A program made the translations under genes and the position numbers. The notes under the pieces are model-generated. The model did no database searches. It saw only the letters and a program-made list of their open reading frames with translations, and had not been told where the DNA came from. Of a DNA stretch of 64,000 nt, positions 39,201-52,219 are shown piece by piece; positions within the stretch are counted from its first letter, which is position 1; each line of letters begins with the position of its first letter. This DNA is from Gymnorhina tibicen (taxonomy: Eukaryota; Chordata; Aves; Passeriformes; Artamidae), in assembly GCA_013399875.1 (NCBI GenBank), contig VXAZ01001749.1:1273429-1337428 (forward strand). The letters are read 5' to 3'.

Positions 39201-42200
39201 ACTCCCCAAGGAGATACTGACACCAATAACAGGGCAAGCACCTCTTGTGAAAGCAGCAGATAATGGGGGACTAAGAGTTACCCCAAAACAGCCAAATTAC
39301 TGAGCTCATCCAGAGGATGTGGCCTGTGGCCTTGTCTCCAAATGCCCAATATAGCAGATGGTTCTGAACAGCCCTGGATTCCAGGCTTCAGGAGAGCCAC
39401 AGATTAGGCAGAGCACAGGCACACATAACCCCCCTCAAGGCTTCCTTCTGTTGTAAGAACCTAAAGCAGTGCAGCTCATCTGCCTGCACCCTGCTAACCT
39501 CTAATTGAGACTTCCTAGAAGAGGTATAATTTAGACGAATGAGATCAAAGATTCACAATTTATTTTCAATGTCAAGGGAACTCAAAGGGTTTTACTAACT
39601 CATGTACATAGTGACCTATTATTTTAAAAGGATAAAAACTTTTCCTTTCTAAAAATGTAATTATACCACTAAGTATTGCAATTGTTAAATAAGCAGTACT
39701 TCAGCATAAATGCAATACAGAAACAATCCTGAGGTAACAATCACCGTTCATAAATGTAACCTTTTGTATTGGATACCATCAGAGAGCAGCCTCCTTTGGT
39801 TTGTTTGATTTCCAGAAGCAAAAAGGATGCCACCAGACACTCCCTTCAACAAAGTGTTTCCCCTGAGTATGATTACTCTCCAAATCAATTCTCTTCAGAA
39901 GTAGATCTTTTCATTACTAATGAAAGTTAATTGGAGCCTCAAACACCACCCACAAAAAAAAAAGTTTAATTCAAAGTTTCTTCCATTTCAAATTGCCATA
40001 ATTTTGGGTTTTAGAAACAAAACACATGACAGCATCCATATTAAGTCCTTAAGATACTAAAAGAAAACCTTTTTCCCCATGACTTCCTTTTCAAGGATCA
40101 CCTGTCATACTCTATGTGATTCTTTGTATGAAATGATACCACACCAGTGATAACATATTTGAATTATAACAAAACCAACTGAAGATTGTTGTTCTATATT
40201 TTATTGCTTTCAATAGTTCTTTAGCAATCATCATTGCAGTCTGTCTAAATAATTCTCTGTGCACTGACATTCACAATAATGTGTTTTCATCAGGAAGTTA
40301 GACACTGTCATTAGGTTTCATGAAAAGCTATACTTTTCAGTTCCTAGCCAGTTTTTTACACCTCACTGCATCATTGGGATGTGAATGCAACAGTTTTTAC
40401 ATCTGTCAGATTTAGTGTCATTTACTTGAATACAAGCATTAATAACAGATTACTGGAAAACTGTAGAGAGATGATGAATTAGTTATGTTCTCATTATCCA
40501 ACACTGGAACGGGTCCAAGAGAGGAGGGTTCACCACATTCTCTGCTAAGAGACAACCCATTGATCAGCCACAACAATCATCTGTCTACAAAGCTTGATAA
40601 ATGCAGCTTGAGAAAGGCAGGGTTATTCAGATCATTGTTTCAGAGCTGATATTTTACATATCAGATCTTAAAATACCTTTTGATTTCCTAGAACTGCTTG
40701 GTAAGAAACTTATTTGATTATCAACAGCTGCAATAACTTGAGATACAAGCAGAAGACATACTTAACCTGCTCTAAAGCCTACTGCTTTTCATATTCATCT
40801 ACTAGTTTCCAGAAGTTCCAAATAAAATTTTTGATGCCCTTTTATATTCTTGTAGAAGTAGTTGTCTATGCTGGAACCTTACAAACAGAGGAAAGTGTTG
40901 AGGAATTTTTATTGTACACCTTAAGGTAAATTAAACACACACTTGTGCACACAAAACACAACAAAATGTCCTGTCTCCAATGAGGGTCTTTGCCTCATAA
41001 GGCTCTGTCAGGAATGGAATCATCTGAGGATACACAAAAAAACCAAATCTGGCTCCAGCACAGGTGGAAAAAAGACATGTTTTAGCACAATTACATCACC
41101 CTAGCTATTAAAAAAAAAATATATATATATACTTTAAAAGACTGGCAGTCATTATATTATGATAAATAATAGCCTCTGAATTTTAGAGGTAGTTATAATC
41201 AAGCCCCAAACTGTAGTTCTCTCACACACACTTACATATAGAGAATATATATGTGTAATGCTCTTCATTAAGTAGAGCCATTTATATTTCAAAATCCATG
41301 TATTAATGCAAGGAAGCTCTCAGATAAGAAATATGAAAAACTGTGGGAAATTGTTATGAGTAAATGTTGTCTTTAAGTTCTTTAAGTCTCAACCAATTAA
41401 GCATTAATTGCCAGAGAGTGCAAGCAGCTTTGTAAGCTTCTCACAGGCAAGAGAAGTGTCCTCATTTATTCATGTAATTGGTGAGTTGTACTCCAGAGAC
41501 AGCTGCAGTTAGGAACCCCCATGTTCACCATCAAGAGTCATTGCTATATAGCCCAATTCCTAGAATGTTCAGAACAAAAAAGGAAGATTTTGACCCAATG
41601 AGAAAAAAGGCATGCCAAATTGAACATCAAAAATCTGAGAGCTGTGGCTTTTTCCTCTGCAGTTGCACTGCTCATTCTAATAATAAAAGGTCATTGGTTA
41701 AACCTACACAGACACTTATAAGGCAAATCAAACCCAACCATGAATACCTCACACAAGGTTTTAAAAGCCTAGACCAAATCATGTGAAAGATCAAAACAGT
41801 ACTAATTGCATTCTACACATAGACTGAATAGGATCATGAGAAAAGACAGCTTCCTTCTTTAAACTTTATTTTTTAGTTCAACCCTCCAGTCCAACCGTCC
41901 CCCCCACCACTGCTCGGATCTGCAGGATCACGTTTATTCCCACAGAACTCCTGCTGGGATTGCAGCACAGGTCTCTCCCTGACCCGCTCACTGCCTACTC
42001 AGCAGCAGAGCACAGCAGTCTGTGAGAAGGAAGGGCACAGTCAGCTTAAAGCCTTGCCACTGTTACTACTCTCCCTGTACCAGAGCTGAGCTTTGCTCAC
42101 ATCAGCCAGTCACCAGAAACTGACCCTGCTCCAGAGCTCTGCCTCTCTTGCCCACGGAGCAGGGAATGCCAGAAAAGCATCCTCAAAGAAATGCATCTGT

Positions 42201-45200
42201 GAGGCACAATCTGCCTCTCATTCACATGTCATCTATCCACGTCAGAACTGGGCAGCACTGAACAGGAATGAGATCTTACGCAATCCACTTCAGATCAGTG
42301 CAAAGGAGAAAAGCAGACACCCCTAGCAATTAGCTCAGGTTCTCTGGAACTGAGATCCTAATCAAAAGATGGGAAGCTTATTCAAAGCGTTTAATCTGAA
42401 AGCTTCTCTTTATATTATAAAGATGAGACTTGCTTTGAAAGCAGACTCAAGAAAATAGATATCTGCTTTGGTACACATGATATCTGATGCTCCCTGCAGG
42501 TCTGTTACACAGCAACAGTCCCCACAAGGAAGGTCTAAATTCAGGCCTAGGCTCAAACTCTGTTGCTGACCTTCTATCAAAGAAATATTCACGAAAAATT
42601 AATTCTGTATACCATTGTTGCTAAAACAATTTTTCTTTCAGAGACAAGGAATTCAGCAGGAAACTCAGGACATTGATCAGATATATAAATAGCATCTTTA
42701 AACTTATGAAGGAAGACACTATCAGGACAAATTCATTATCTAATTAATTCAGTGCCCTACACAAACTCTTAGTCATGTTTACTAAGCCTATTGCTATCAG
42801 TGCAACTGAAAACACCCCTGCTTTTTTCAGCATAGCAGTGATATGTGGTACCTAACAAGCTGAATTAATCCTGCAACAATAGCTAAGAATTATTTTTCTT
42901 AGCAGTTCACTAGAGGGGCTTAAGAAATACTTTTCCAAGTATTTCCAAATGTGCTCACATTTCCTCATCAGCACTACGCACAAATCACCTGACATGGAAG
43001 TGTTCATAGCTACAGCTCACAGACTAAATACTATTGCATCTTTTTAAGCAAACAGATCAAACATAACACATTTTTCTTGCAAGTATTTTCACGTATTCAC
43101 CTTCACTTAACACCAGGCATTCCTAGAGTCAAGCACAGAAAGCGGAAACTACAATTTGAAGCATCTTTTAGAAACTCAAGACAGTTAGAAAAGACTATGC
43201 ACACTCTCTTCATTATTTTACTTCATGATATTCACGTTATTCTGAATGCAAAGAGAGCATATAACTGGGTTTGCTTCCTAATTTAAAGCAAACCAGCATG
43301 GTTTTGAATCAGTGGAGTCTGGTTCTTTTAATGGCATTCTAAATGCAAAGATATACAGACAACAATTTGGAATCAGGAGTGCATAAACAGAGGCTCAACT
43401 GTTGCTACACTAAATCAAGTTTCTGTTATGCCACATTGTCTTTGCAGATTCAGTATGCCTTATGTCTGTAAAATACCTCAGGAACAACTTCAGTTTTAAA
43501 GTTAGGAATAAGATTAATTTCCTTTGCTATGCTCAAGCATCTTTCTCCCTGAGCTGTTTACTCCTCTGTATCTTGGAGGGAAGAGGAGGAAGGTAAGGGG
43601 AAGAAAAGAAAAAAAAGAAAGAATATTCAGGGACATGCTTCCAAGAAGCTGAGAATCTGAAAGGCCAAATTAATCAAGGAAAATCTATGCTTTCAACACT
43701 TCACAACTTTCACACTGAAAAAAACTCAAGAGAATGAAAAAAACACTCTTCCCAGGAATCCTGAAGCCTGTTAAAGCATCTTTGTAAGAACAAAAAATCC
43801 ACAAGGAACAATATTCACAGATGAACCATTCTCCTTATGTCACATTCACTCTAAGAAGAAAATAGTCTCTGGAAAAGTGACATGGTGGTCAACTGTCAAA
43901 ATGAAATGTAATTTAACACTAACAATAGGGAAGGATTGTTAGTCTAAGTGCTCAATAAAAACCATGAAGACCTCCTTGAATGAAATGCTTTTAGCATAAG
44001 TTGTATCTAATAAAATTTTAGATCTTCCTCTCTGCAAAGAAAGAAGTACTATGGAATATCTTCTTATTATAAATTTTAAAATAGGTAAGTAATGAAAATT
44101 ACCATTTGGGTTTTCTTCTGAAAATTACCATTTTCCTCTATTTTTCCATATATCTTTGTAAAAGGTGCTGATGGTTTTTCCAAAAGTAGACCAATTGCCT
44201 GAACAGTCCTGAGCACAATCACTTCTCTGCAGACAGCAGCTGCTTTGTTTCAATTGTGCAGAAATTTAGCACACAAAGTTACTAACTGGACTCTGAAAGT
44301 AGCTTGTGAAATTTGCAATGATTATTTTCATTGTAATATCCTAAATCACCTTTCTTTGGCTAAATGATAAAAGCACTTAAGCTTTTTAAAACATTCACAG
44401 AGCTGAAACAGCAGACGCTGTTTACCAAGTCACTGGATCTCTCCTAAAGGCCTCTGTTACAAGCTGCTTTTGCGAAATAATCAAGCTTGAAGTAGTAAAA
44501 ATATTTTTGCGAAGTCTGGGGCATTCCACTGATTTAACCCCCCATGATCTCAGCCCAGCTTAGTAGAGGTGCCAGAGGGAAAAAACTTTAAAAGGCCAAG
44601 AAGCAACTATGAGTTTAATCCTGAGAAAGCAGAAAACAGGAGTGTGTCCTAGGGAGCAAGGGCTGGAAGGAGTGAGCAAGGTTTCCTTACCAAAGCTTTT
44701 TACACTCAAAGCTGGAGAAGGAGGCAGGAGTATTTTCCTGGAACCATGGAACCCATGCATTGTATCAGGATTTTCTCCTGTCAGAACACACCTGGGCAGC
44801 CCATGACCAACCCCTGAGCCAGGGGACAATGTGCCAGCTCAGAGCACCCCAACTCCTGGTTGAGCTCAGAACTTCTAAAAGCAAAACAGAAATGTTCCTG
44901 AGAGAAAAAGTCTGATATTTCTCTTATTCTGGTTCTTGTTGCTCTAACAGCCCAATAATTAGTTTCTATCGAAAGACAACTGTCTGTGGTGAGCAATACT
45001 AATCAAATCTGGAAAAAAGGGACTCTGCAGGGAGTCTACAAGAACTTCAGATTTAAGGGAAGAGTGAGACAGGGATAAGAGCTTGTCCAACATGTTTCCT
45101 TTCAAACTGGATAAGAAGAGTAAACTGTTTTGAAAAAGCTTCAGCTCTCACACCTGCTTTTTGCCACGTTTTCACAGGCTTGTTTTCAGATAAATGAAAT

Positions 45201-46792
45201 TCCACCTTACTGAAGTATTTAAGAAGCTCCAAAAGCATTCATTTGGAAATACAGAACATGAGCTAATGTGACTCTGCTCTACAATGCAACATGTAAACAC
45301 AAGGACTGAATAATTGTACCAGAATTGTTCTGTTTCTCTGAAACTTTAGGAAGGAGAAAGAGGGAATTTAGAAAAGGGAAAGGAAATGGATAGGAGGAAG
45401 AGGAGCTGACTGGGTTACTCCCCTGCAAATCCTTACACCATTTCACTGAGCAAATGAACCTTCGTAACTTTACTACCTTTACTATGAAAATTTGAAGATA
45501 ACAGTTGTAGGATAACGCAGTACTTTCCACCTAGGATTAAAGATTTCACAAAACATTTGATGTTAGGGACTGATGTTTACTCTTCTACTTCAATAAAGCA
45601 AAAACCTTCTAAAGTTAAAATAAAGCTTCTGTAATATAGTACTGTTAACTCTACAAAACAAAAAGAAAACCCCACATACTATAGCCAAGGAGACAGTTTC
45701 AACATATTCTTCAAAATCAGTTAAAAAATCAAGGATATAATATAAAATAGTTTTGTCTATCTAATAAGCCTATCCTGAAAGTGGTAATTAATTGTTCTTA
45801 AAATTAAGATCAAGATATAACTTTTCATTCTGATAATGCAATTTTTCAATTCTTCCTCAAACCAGTTTTCCTTGTTTCCTTTTTAAAATTTTTATTCTAA
45901 TTTTAAATCATCTTTAGCAGTAAAGACACTAAACTGCAATGACCATGTTTTGTTCCTGACACAACATTTAAATGTTGCATACAAAACATCGCATAAAAGG
46001 ACATAACTAGAGTTTTTGCTTCTAATAAATTAAAACTAGAACACAATGCTTTCTTTTCTTGCCACTCCATCTTAGGTGGACCTAAATTACTTGAGTTTTT
46101 CTCAACCTTGGAAAATCCTCAATTGTCACAGCAGTAAGCTTAATAAGACCTTAAGAGAATGTCTTTTCCACAAATTATACACCAAATATTATTGTTCAAA
46201 CAATGCTTTCCTTAGATTAGTAATTAATTAACATCAACACTTTCCTGAAAAAAAGTCCAGTGGAATCTTGTAGCAACATAAATTGTACCTACTGTCATTT
46301 TCAGCATTCAGCTTCAAAACACAGCACAGTGGTGCTGCACTACTTCTGTCAAAAGGAGACAGACACCTCAGCTTTAAGTTAGGAGCATCCTTCCCTCCAC
46401 CATACATAACTTGTACTTTATGATGCTTCTGTGCAAATCCCCAAATCAAATTTATCCCATTGTTCACAGATTCAAGACTAATGCTGTTTTACAGTATACA
46501 TTTGAAGAACCAGACAAACTATTGATTTATGGTAATTAACCATTGACTACTTCTGTAATATCATCTGCAGAAAAGAACTTACCAAATGATTCAACTGATG
46601 AAACCAACAAATGCAAGAGGCAGCATTTTGATGCAGAGATTTGGCTTCACTGACTGTGTTCAAGCATAACTGTTAAGGCAGTATTTACCAATGTCATACA
46701 TCATCCATATGAATGATCACAAACTCTGTGTGATTTCTTCTTTCATATGAATGTCTACTTTCAGTGCTACGTCTTAAAAAACTTCTATTTGA

Positions 46793-46947
46793 AAATCATA
46801 GAAGCAGAGTTTTCGTAGGAAGGGGTTTGAAAGTCATCTACTCTAACTGGCCTGCCATGAATAGAAATATCTGCAACTAAATCAGGTTGCTCAGAGCCCC
46901 ATCCAACCTGACTTGGAATGTTTCCAGGGATAGAACATTTTCTACGT
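46793..46947 (-). mobile_element. CR1 LINE 3' part (first half, split by an LTR)
   Basis: The plus strand starts AATCATAGAAGCAGAG and then contains AAGTCATCTACTCTAACTGG, followed by a CAGAGCCCCATCCAACCTG block and a TTTCCAGGGATAGAACATT block. These are, in order, the tail, the 'catctagtccaac' block, and the 'ccatccaacctg...ccagggatgg' blocks of a minus-strand CR1. The element is cut at 46947 by an LTR and resumes at 47306. A minus-strand open frame of 171 codons (46785-47300) spans CR1 and LTR and is spurious. Confidence 0.88.
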
Positions 46948-47305
46948 TGTGGGGAGAGATAAGATAGAATTGGGTTACAAGCTGTGGGATGTGCCTGCAG
47001 AACGCCATGGCAGCACAGAGAAGCTTGTCTCTGCCAGACCCTGTGGGGAGGAGATGCCACACAGCAGAGCCCTGCAGAGAGGAGCCTGACAGAAGCTGCT
47101 GGATGGGTGGGCAGCGCCTGATCACCCCCACAGAAGGACATTAAGAAGGTGCGTTGCTGACGTGGCAATGTGCGATAGGTCGCTTGGTGAAAAATAACAT
47201 ATAAGGAAATACTGTGTCTTGAAGAAGTGCATAAAAGCAGCTCATTTCTTTGAATAAACAATTCAGATTCCCTGCCCATCTGGGTCAGTGTCTCAGTCAC
47301 TCACA
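46948..47305 (+). mobile_element. Solo LTR (ERVK-like) nested in a CR1
   Basis: This 358-bp segment begins TGTGGGGAGAGATAAGATAG and ends CAGTCACTCACA. It is flanked by CTACGT (46942-46947) and CTATGT (47306-47311), a 6-bp target duplication with a single C-to-T difference in a CpG. TATA-like sites (TATAAG at 47200-47205 and ATAAAAG near 47231) and AATAAA at 47253-47258 give plus orientation and a short R-U5. A 6-bp duplication and this compact layout are usual for class II (ERVK/alpharetrovirus-like) elements of birds, though the family is inferred. Both CR1 halves continue smoothly across the insertion, which shows that the LTR came later. Confidence 0.9.
47253..47258 (+). promoter_or_regulatory. 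AATAAA polyadenylation signal of the nested LTR
   Basis: TTTGAATAAACAATTCAG lies about 50 bp before the LTR end, which fits an R-region poly(A) signal. Confidence 0.55.
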
Positions 47306-47630
47306 CTATGTCTCTGGGAAATCTGTGCCAGTGTTTCACCACCCTCATTGTAAAAAATGTCTTCCTTAAGTCCAGTCTGAACCTACCTTCCCTTAGTCTA
47401 AAACCATTACCCTTTGTCCTATCACAACAGGTCCTGTGAAACAGTTCATCCCTGTTCTCTCTCATAAGCCCCTTTTAAGTAGTGAAAGGCCACAAGAACA
47501 TCTCCCTGGAGCCTTTCCATCTCCAGGGTGAACCACCCCAGTTCCCTCAGCCTTTCATCACAAGACACATATTCCACCCCTGTGATAATTTTTGCGGCCA
47601 CCCTCTGGACTCACTCCAGCGGGTGTGTTT
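47306..47630 (-). mobile_element. CR1 LINE 3' part (second half)
   Basis: This is the continuation of the split CR1. The segment contains CTCTGGGAAATCTGTGCCAG, CACCACCCTCATTGTAAAAA, a 'CTTCCTTAAGTCCAGTCTGAA' type block, TTTGTCCTATCACAACAGG, and near 47600 CTCTGGACTCACTCCAGC. All are in the order of a minus-strand CR1. Together with the first half it covers about 480 bp of CR1. The 5' truncation falls near 47630. Confidence 0.9.
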
Positions 47631-49182
47631 TAACACTGGCAGACATCTACTTGGGAATCTTCTTATGCATAAGGCTAGGATAGAAAATTGAGAGAAGAGT
47701 TGTTGGTTGTTTTAAATTACACAGGACTCACTATTTTATTATTATTACAGTATTACTCTGAAGAACATACACCCTCAGAGACAGCCACACATGTTCCCAG
47801 CTTTGGCAATTGATGCAAGATCCCCTTTCAATCCACAGTTGTCTTCATATTACACTTAAACACACATATTACACATAAACACTCAGGATAGGTGAGATCC
47901 AACCCAAACCACTCAACTTCCAACAGCCACCTCGCTTGCTGTCCTAAATAACCTTCCGGGATTTTTGTTTTTGCATCAGAAAAGAAAATCCAACAACTGG
48001 GAAATTATTTTGCTTGAGAAATTTCCATAACACAGAAGTCACTGCTGCTCTGAAAAGCTGCAATGATTGTTTGAAAGAACTACCATGAGGAGTACCATTC
48101 TGAAGAGGTGTGTAGCTCCAGGCTGGGCATCTTTTACTTCTGTCCCTTAGGGTCACTTCCATTCCTTACAGTCACTTCTATTTCAGGTGGATTTCAAGAA
48201 GATTAAACCCTATTTACAACCATCCTGCTTTTCATCTGAATTTGCAGTATAATCCTCATTCTTCATAGGAAAAAAAAAAAAGAATTAGTTATATTCTATA
48301 CACTGAGGATCAGGCATACATCATGAATAGTCCTCAAAATTAGATAATGTTCTATTCACTGCTCCTTTAAATATTAATATACACATAGAAAGTTAAATAG
48401 AGGTAGAAACCAGATTAACAAAGGTGAGTTCACCTAGAGATAGTCTATATTAATGAAAAGCTAATACCATAAATGTGGTGCACATGGAAGTGTGAACAAA
48501 ATGTCAAGCTCAAGAGAATAACTGTTCTACTTCCTACAGGTGGATTGCACAGGTACAAACATGCACAGCAGATTTCCAAAAATCCACGGCATTTTCAAAA
48601 ACCTTTATGCAGTGAACTACTCTGCTCCTTGGGTATGTTCTACAAGACAAAGGGAAGTATCAGAGCTATAAAAACACAAGAATTCTCTACAAGTTCAAAG
48701 AAGGCAGCTCTTACACTACACTTCTGCACTTCTTAACAAACTAAAAATCTACATTATAAATCATTGTGTAAGCAGAAACAGCTCCCCAAGCTTTAGATAA
48801 TATCAGTGTCTGTTAATGCAGAGGTCTTAATATTATTCCATGCACACAAATTTGTTTTTATTTAGGGGCAAAATAAACAGCTGAGGCCATTATGAGCAGA
48901 AAAGCACAGTCTTCTCTATAGCAAGTTCATTTTGTCTGATTTTTGATAACATCAGATGTTTTCTAATGCTGTACAAACAGAAGTTGTTGAAATTTACTGC
49001 TGTGAAAATCCTTTCTAGAATTCTTATTAATATGCAAAGACACAAGATTCAACCTGTGTCTAAACATCAAATTAAAGTCAAACTTATATTGGAAAGTTGA
49101 AATATGTCAATTAGATTGAATTCTAGCATTAAATTGGAGCTGAACACAAAAAAATTACTGCTACTCTAAGACATTTCCTTTC

Positions 49183-49221
49183 AAAACAAAAAAAAAAAAA
49201 AAAAAAAGAAAAAAAGAAAAA
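49183..49221. repeat. A-rich low-complexity tract
   Basis: About 39 bp of A interrupted by single C and G residues. No recognisable retroposon body lies on either side. Confidence 0.85.
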
Positions 49222-49566
49222 TCTGTATTTCACAGTAAATGCCTAGATTTACTCTTGGAATTTAATACTGAGGAAAAGTAACTCAGGGTTTTACTGATTA
49301 AGACTTTCCTATTAAACTGACTTAAGACCTGTGACTTCCAGGAAGGACAAAGAAAACCTAGAGCTAGACAAGAGATGATCTGTCCCAGTGAAAGGCTTAT
49401 CAGGCATTCATTTGTTTTCTTACAACCCTAAGTATGAGAGGTAGGCAAAAGACGAGAGTGAAGCCTTGTCCTCTCTGTTAAAGCAATTATTTAATTTCCA
49501 TCCCTTGGGAAAGCTTTTGCAGGGATCAGTTCCCAGGTCTTCCAAAAGATACCTGACTGGCAAAAA

Positions 49567-49601
49567 CCAAATACAACCATCTACAGCCAAATACAACCAT
49601 C
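49567..49601. repeat. 15-bp direct duplication, period 20
   Basis: CCAAATACAACCATC occurs at 49567-49581 and at 49587-49601. It is a short perfect duplication separated by five bases. Confidence 0.85.
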
Positions 49602-49717
49602 CCACTCCAGAAAAAGTACTCAGAAGGAAAAAAAAAAAAAAAGCCTCTTACAAGTCATTATTTCACCATTTCTTTTGAGATAGTAGGTATCACACTGTAT
49701 CTTCAAAGGCACCAGTG

Positions 49718-49737
49718 TATATATATATATATATATA
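49718..49737. repeat. (TA)10 microsatellite
   Basis: Ten uninterrupted TA units, likely to vary in length between individuals. Confidence 0.9.
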
Positions 49738-52190
49738 ACAAAGTAATTCCTCTCTAGATCAGAGGCCCAAACAACCAGTGGCTCAACACTCATCAATTAA
49801 CAGTCCAGAATGTTTTTTGCACTGTGCTGAAGCAGCTGCTATTTAAGGTAGCTTGCACATAATGGGTAAGGACACGGCTGAGACACATTTTTAGCCAACC
49901 CCCTAAAAGTGAGCAACTTTGATGAGGAAATTTAAATTGTGTCAAGTCAGTTAAATAAACACTCAAAAGCCAGGTCACATAATGACACGTGGGTACAATT
50001 ATCATGGTCTTTTTACCATGAGAAGTTCCAGCATAAGCCTGGGTAATCAGAGCCAGCAAAGTTTGTGTCAATGTTCTGAAATACAAAAAGGTCACCTTTA
50101 GTGATTTAAATTAAATGCACAATGAATCAGGCAGCAAAGCTGCACAGCCACTACACTACTTGTTTAACTGCCCATTGTATATAACAGGGGAGGGAGGGAA
50201 CCTACACACTCAGTAGTTCAGCAGCATCTTGTTCTATTCACCCTCCAAATGAAACCCTTTGTAACCTTCAGGTTTTTGTGACATCTATGGTATTTTAGAC
50301 TTTCAAACTAGATTAACTGAATGTGTATTTTCTAATAATTCTACCAATATACAATTCCTGGAAGTGCTACAATAATTCTATTACCTGACACCATTAGACA
50401 GGTTCCCATGTTGAAATCCTCTAAAAGGTTTTCAGACTTTTCACCAGAAGGCTTTACCATTATCCAGCAGCATTTCTAATTTTTGCACAAATATGATCTA
50501 GACAGCAGCTACATCCTAAACTACAGCTTTCCTAAGAAACAGCCAACATAGGAAAAACCCTTCTGCATCACCATAAATGAGGCTCCTACTTATCCTGTTG
50601 CTAAAAGCATTTACGTTTTAGATCTCTTCACCTACTATTAAAAACTTTATATCTCTTCTCTAACTTTAATAACATCTACATTGAAAAATAAGTAAGTTAT
50701 TCCATCGGTGTCAACAAGCAAAGCACATCTTATAGTTTGCTTTAAAAAGAAAGCAGCTGGGAAGGCATCTTTTGAAACAGAGCAGCACAGGCTGGTGGGG
50801 AGAGACATGACTGAAATTGTACCCTTCCAGTCAGCACAAACAACTGCCTATTTCAGTCCCCAGTTTTTTATGCATCATCCAGGACCATTTTGATTGGAAC
50901 CCATTTGTCTTCTGAAGACACCGAATACATTCCCACACAACTATAGGAGTCTGTCTCAGGGAACACAGTACTTCCTGGAATTCTTGACATACCAAGAAAT
51001 CAGAGTTACTCCTATTGCTCCTTGCTGGCAGCTCTTATTATCAGTTCTGCCATTAACTTGGCCTGAAATCCAATTCTGGCCAGCTCCTTGACAAGACATT
51101 TAAGACAATCAAATACTTACAAAAACTCTTCTCATACTTTTTGTATCTGGGCAAGGTGAATTCTTGTTGCTGCTTTGTATTTTGTTGTTTTAATTTTTCT
51201 GCTGAAGAGTTAAAACAAAATATTCCTCCTTGGAATTTTCATGCAGAGACTACAGTGGCACAGACATTTGGAAATAAAGAGTATTTAAAAATATTCTTTA
51301 TTACCCAAATACCCAAAACTGTATTACATTGATTTTTTTTTTAGAGGTATGCTGAACATCAGCCTAGCTAAGAAATCCGCTGACACAATAATAACTTTTC
51401 CTAAGAAAAGCGCCTTTCACTTGCAGTTTTCAAGACCTTGAAGACTCTTCAACACAGCATAGTGCACTTTCATGAATGAATCCCCTATCACCATCTACGA
51501 GTTCTGGAACTCTCAGAATGTCCCAGTCCTACTGGGATGTTGGCTGTTCATGTGCAGGAGACCAATTCCCCTGTTCAGTAAAGATAACATAAGCTGAGAT
51601 AAAGGAATGGAGTTATCATCGTCTGTCTCTCAGACGGAAGCAAAGAATTAAAGTTAAATTTTTCTAAATAATTTACTTCAACATCTACATTCCTTTTATA
51701 CTGTAAGTCAGTAGGAATAACGAACACAATCCTCAAAATACTGGTCAAAACCAAAATGATTTTAGCAGTGTCAGGAAGGAGCAAGAGTCATGAAATCAAC
51801 TCATACTTGCTGAACTTAAATCAACTGCTTTCAACCCCAATCTTTCCTTTATTCTTTAGCACTACTGTGATATTTGCAGCTCCAGAACTAACTTAAAGAC
51901 TAGAAATAATCCTCATTTTCAAATAAGTGTCTGTCACATTCAATTAGAGAAATGTATTCCAGAATCCAGGTTAGACTAAACCAAAGAAGAAATTTCCCTG
52001 CATTAGATTTGAAACCTTTCAGGAAACATTTTATCAGAATTATAATGGGGAATGAACCACCATCCCAAAAACCTTCCATTAACAGTAATGCTAACAGGCA
52101 AGACATCCTTGATTTCTTCTAAAAAAACCATATACATATATAATATGTGTGTGTATAGATATACATGAAATAAGAAGACTTTCTCCTCCC

Positions 52191-52219
52191 TAACTATTTG
52201 CAAAATAACTATTTGCAAA
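52191..52219. repeat. 14-bp direct duplication, period 15
   Basis: TAACTATTTGCAAA occurs at 52191-52204 and 52206-52219, a near-adjacent tandem copy. Confidence 0.85.

Larger units (their letters stand above)
21241..46790. other. 25-kb repeat-poor, gene-less AT-rich stretch
   Basis: No open frame here has a recognisable domain, and no LTR or clear CR1 tail is present. The longest frame (144 codons, 30142-30576 plus) has no motif or biased composition. Low-complexity tracts are listed separately. A pyrimidine-rich plus strand runs from about 37620 to 37990. A GC-richer patch at 41880-42200 contains AGTCCAACCGTCCCCCC, which resembles part of a CR1 3' end but without the expected neighbours. 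The scarcity of young insertions over 25 kb is unusual next to the rest of the window; alignment to other birds would show whether it hides conserved regulatory DNA. Confidence 0.55.

Noticed and set aside
46785..47300. 171-codon minus-strand frame, one of the longest in the window
   Set aside because: It crosses from CR1 tail into an independent LTR of the opposite orientation, so it cannot be an ancestral gene.
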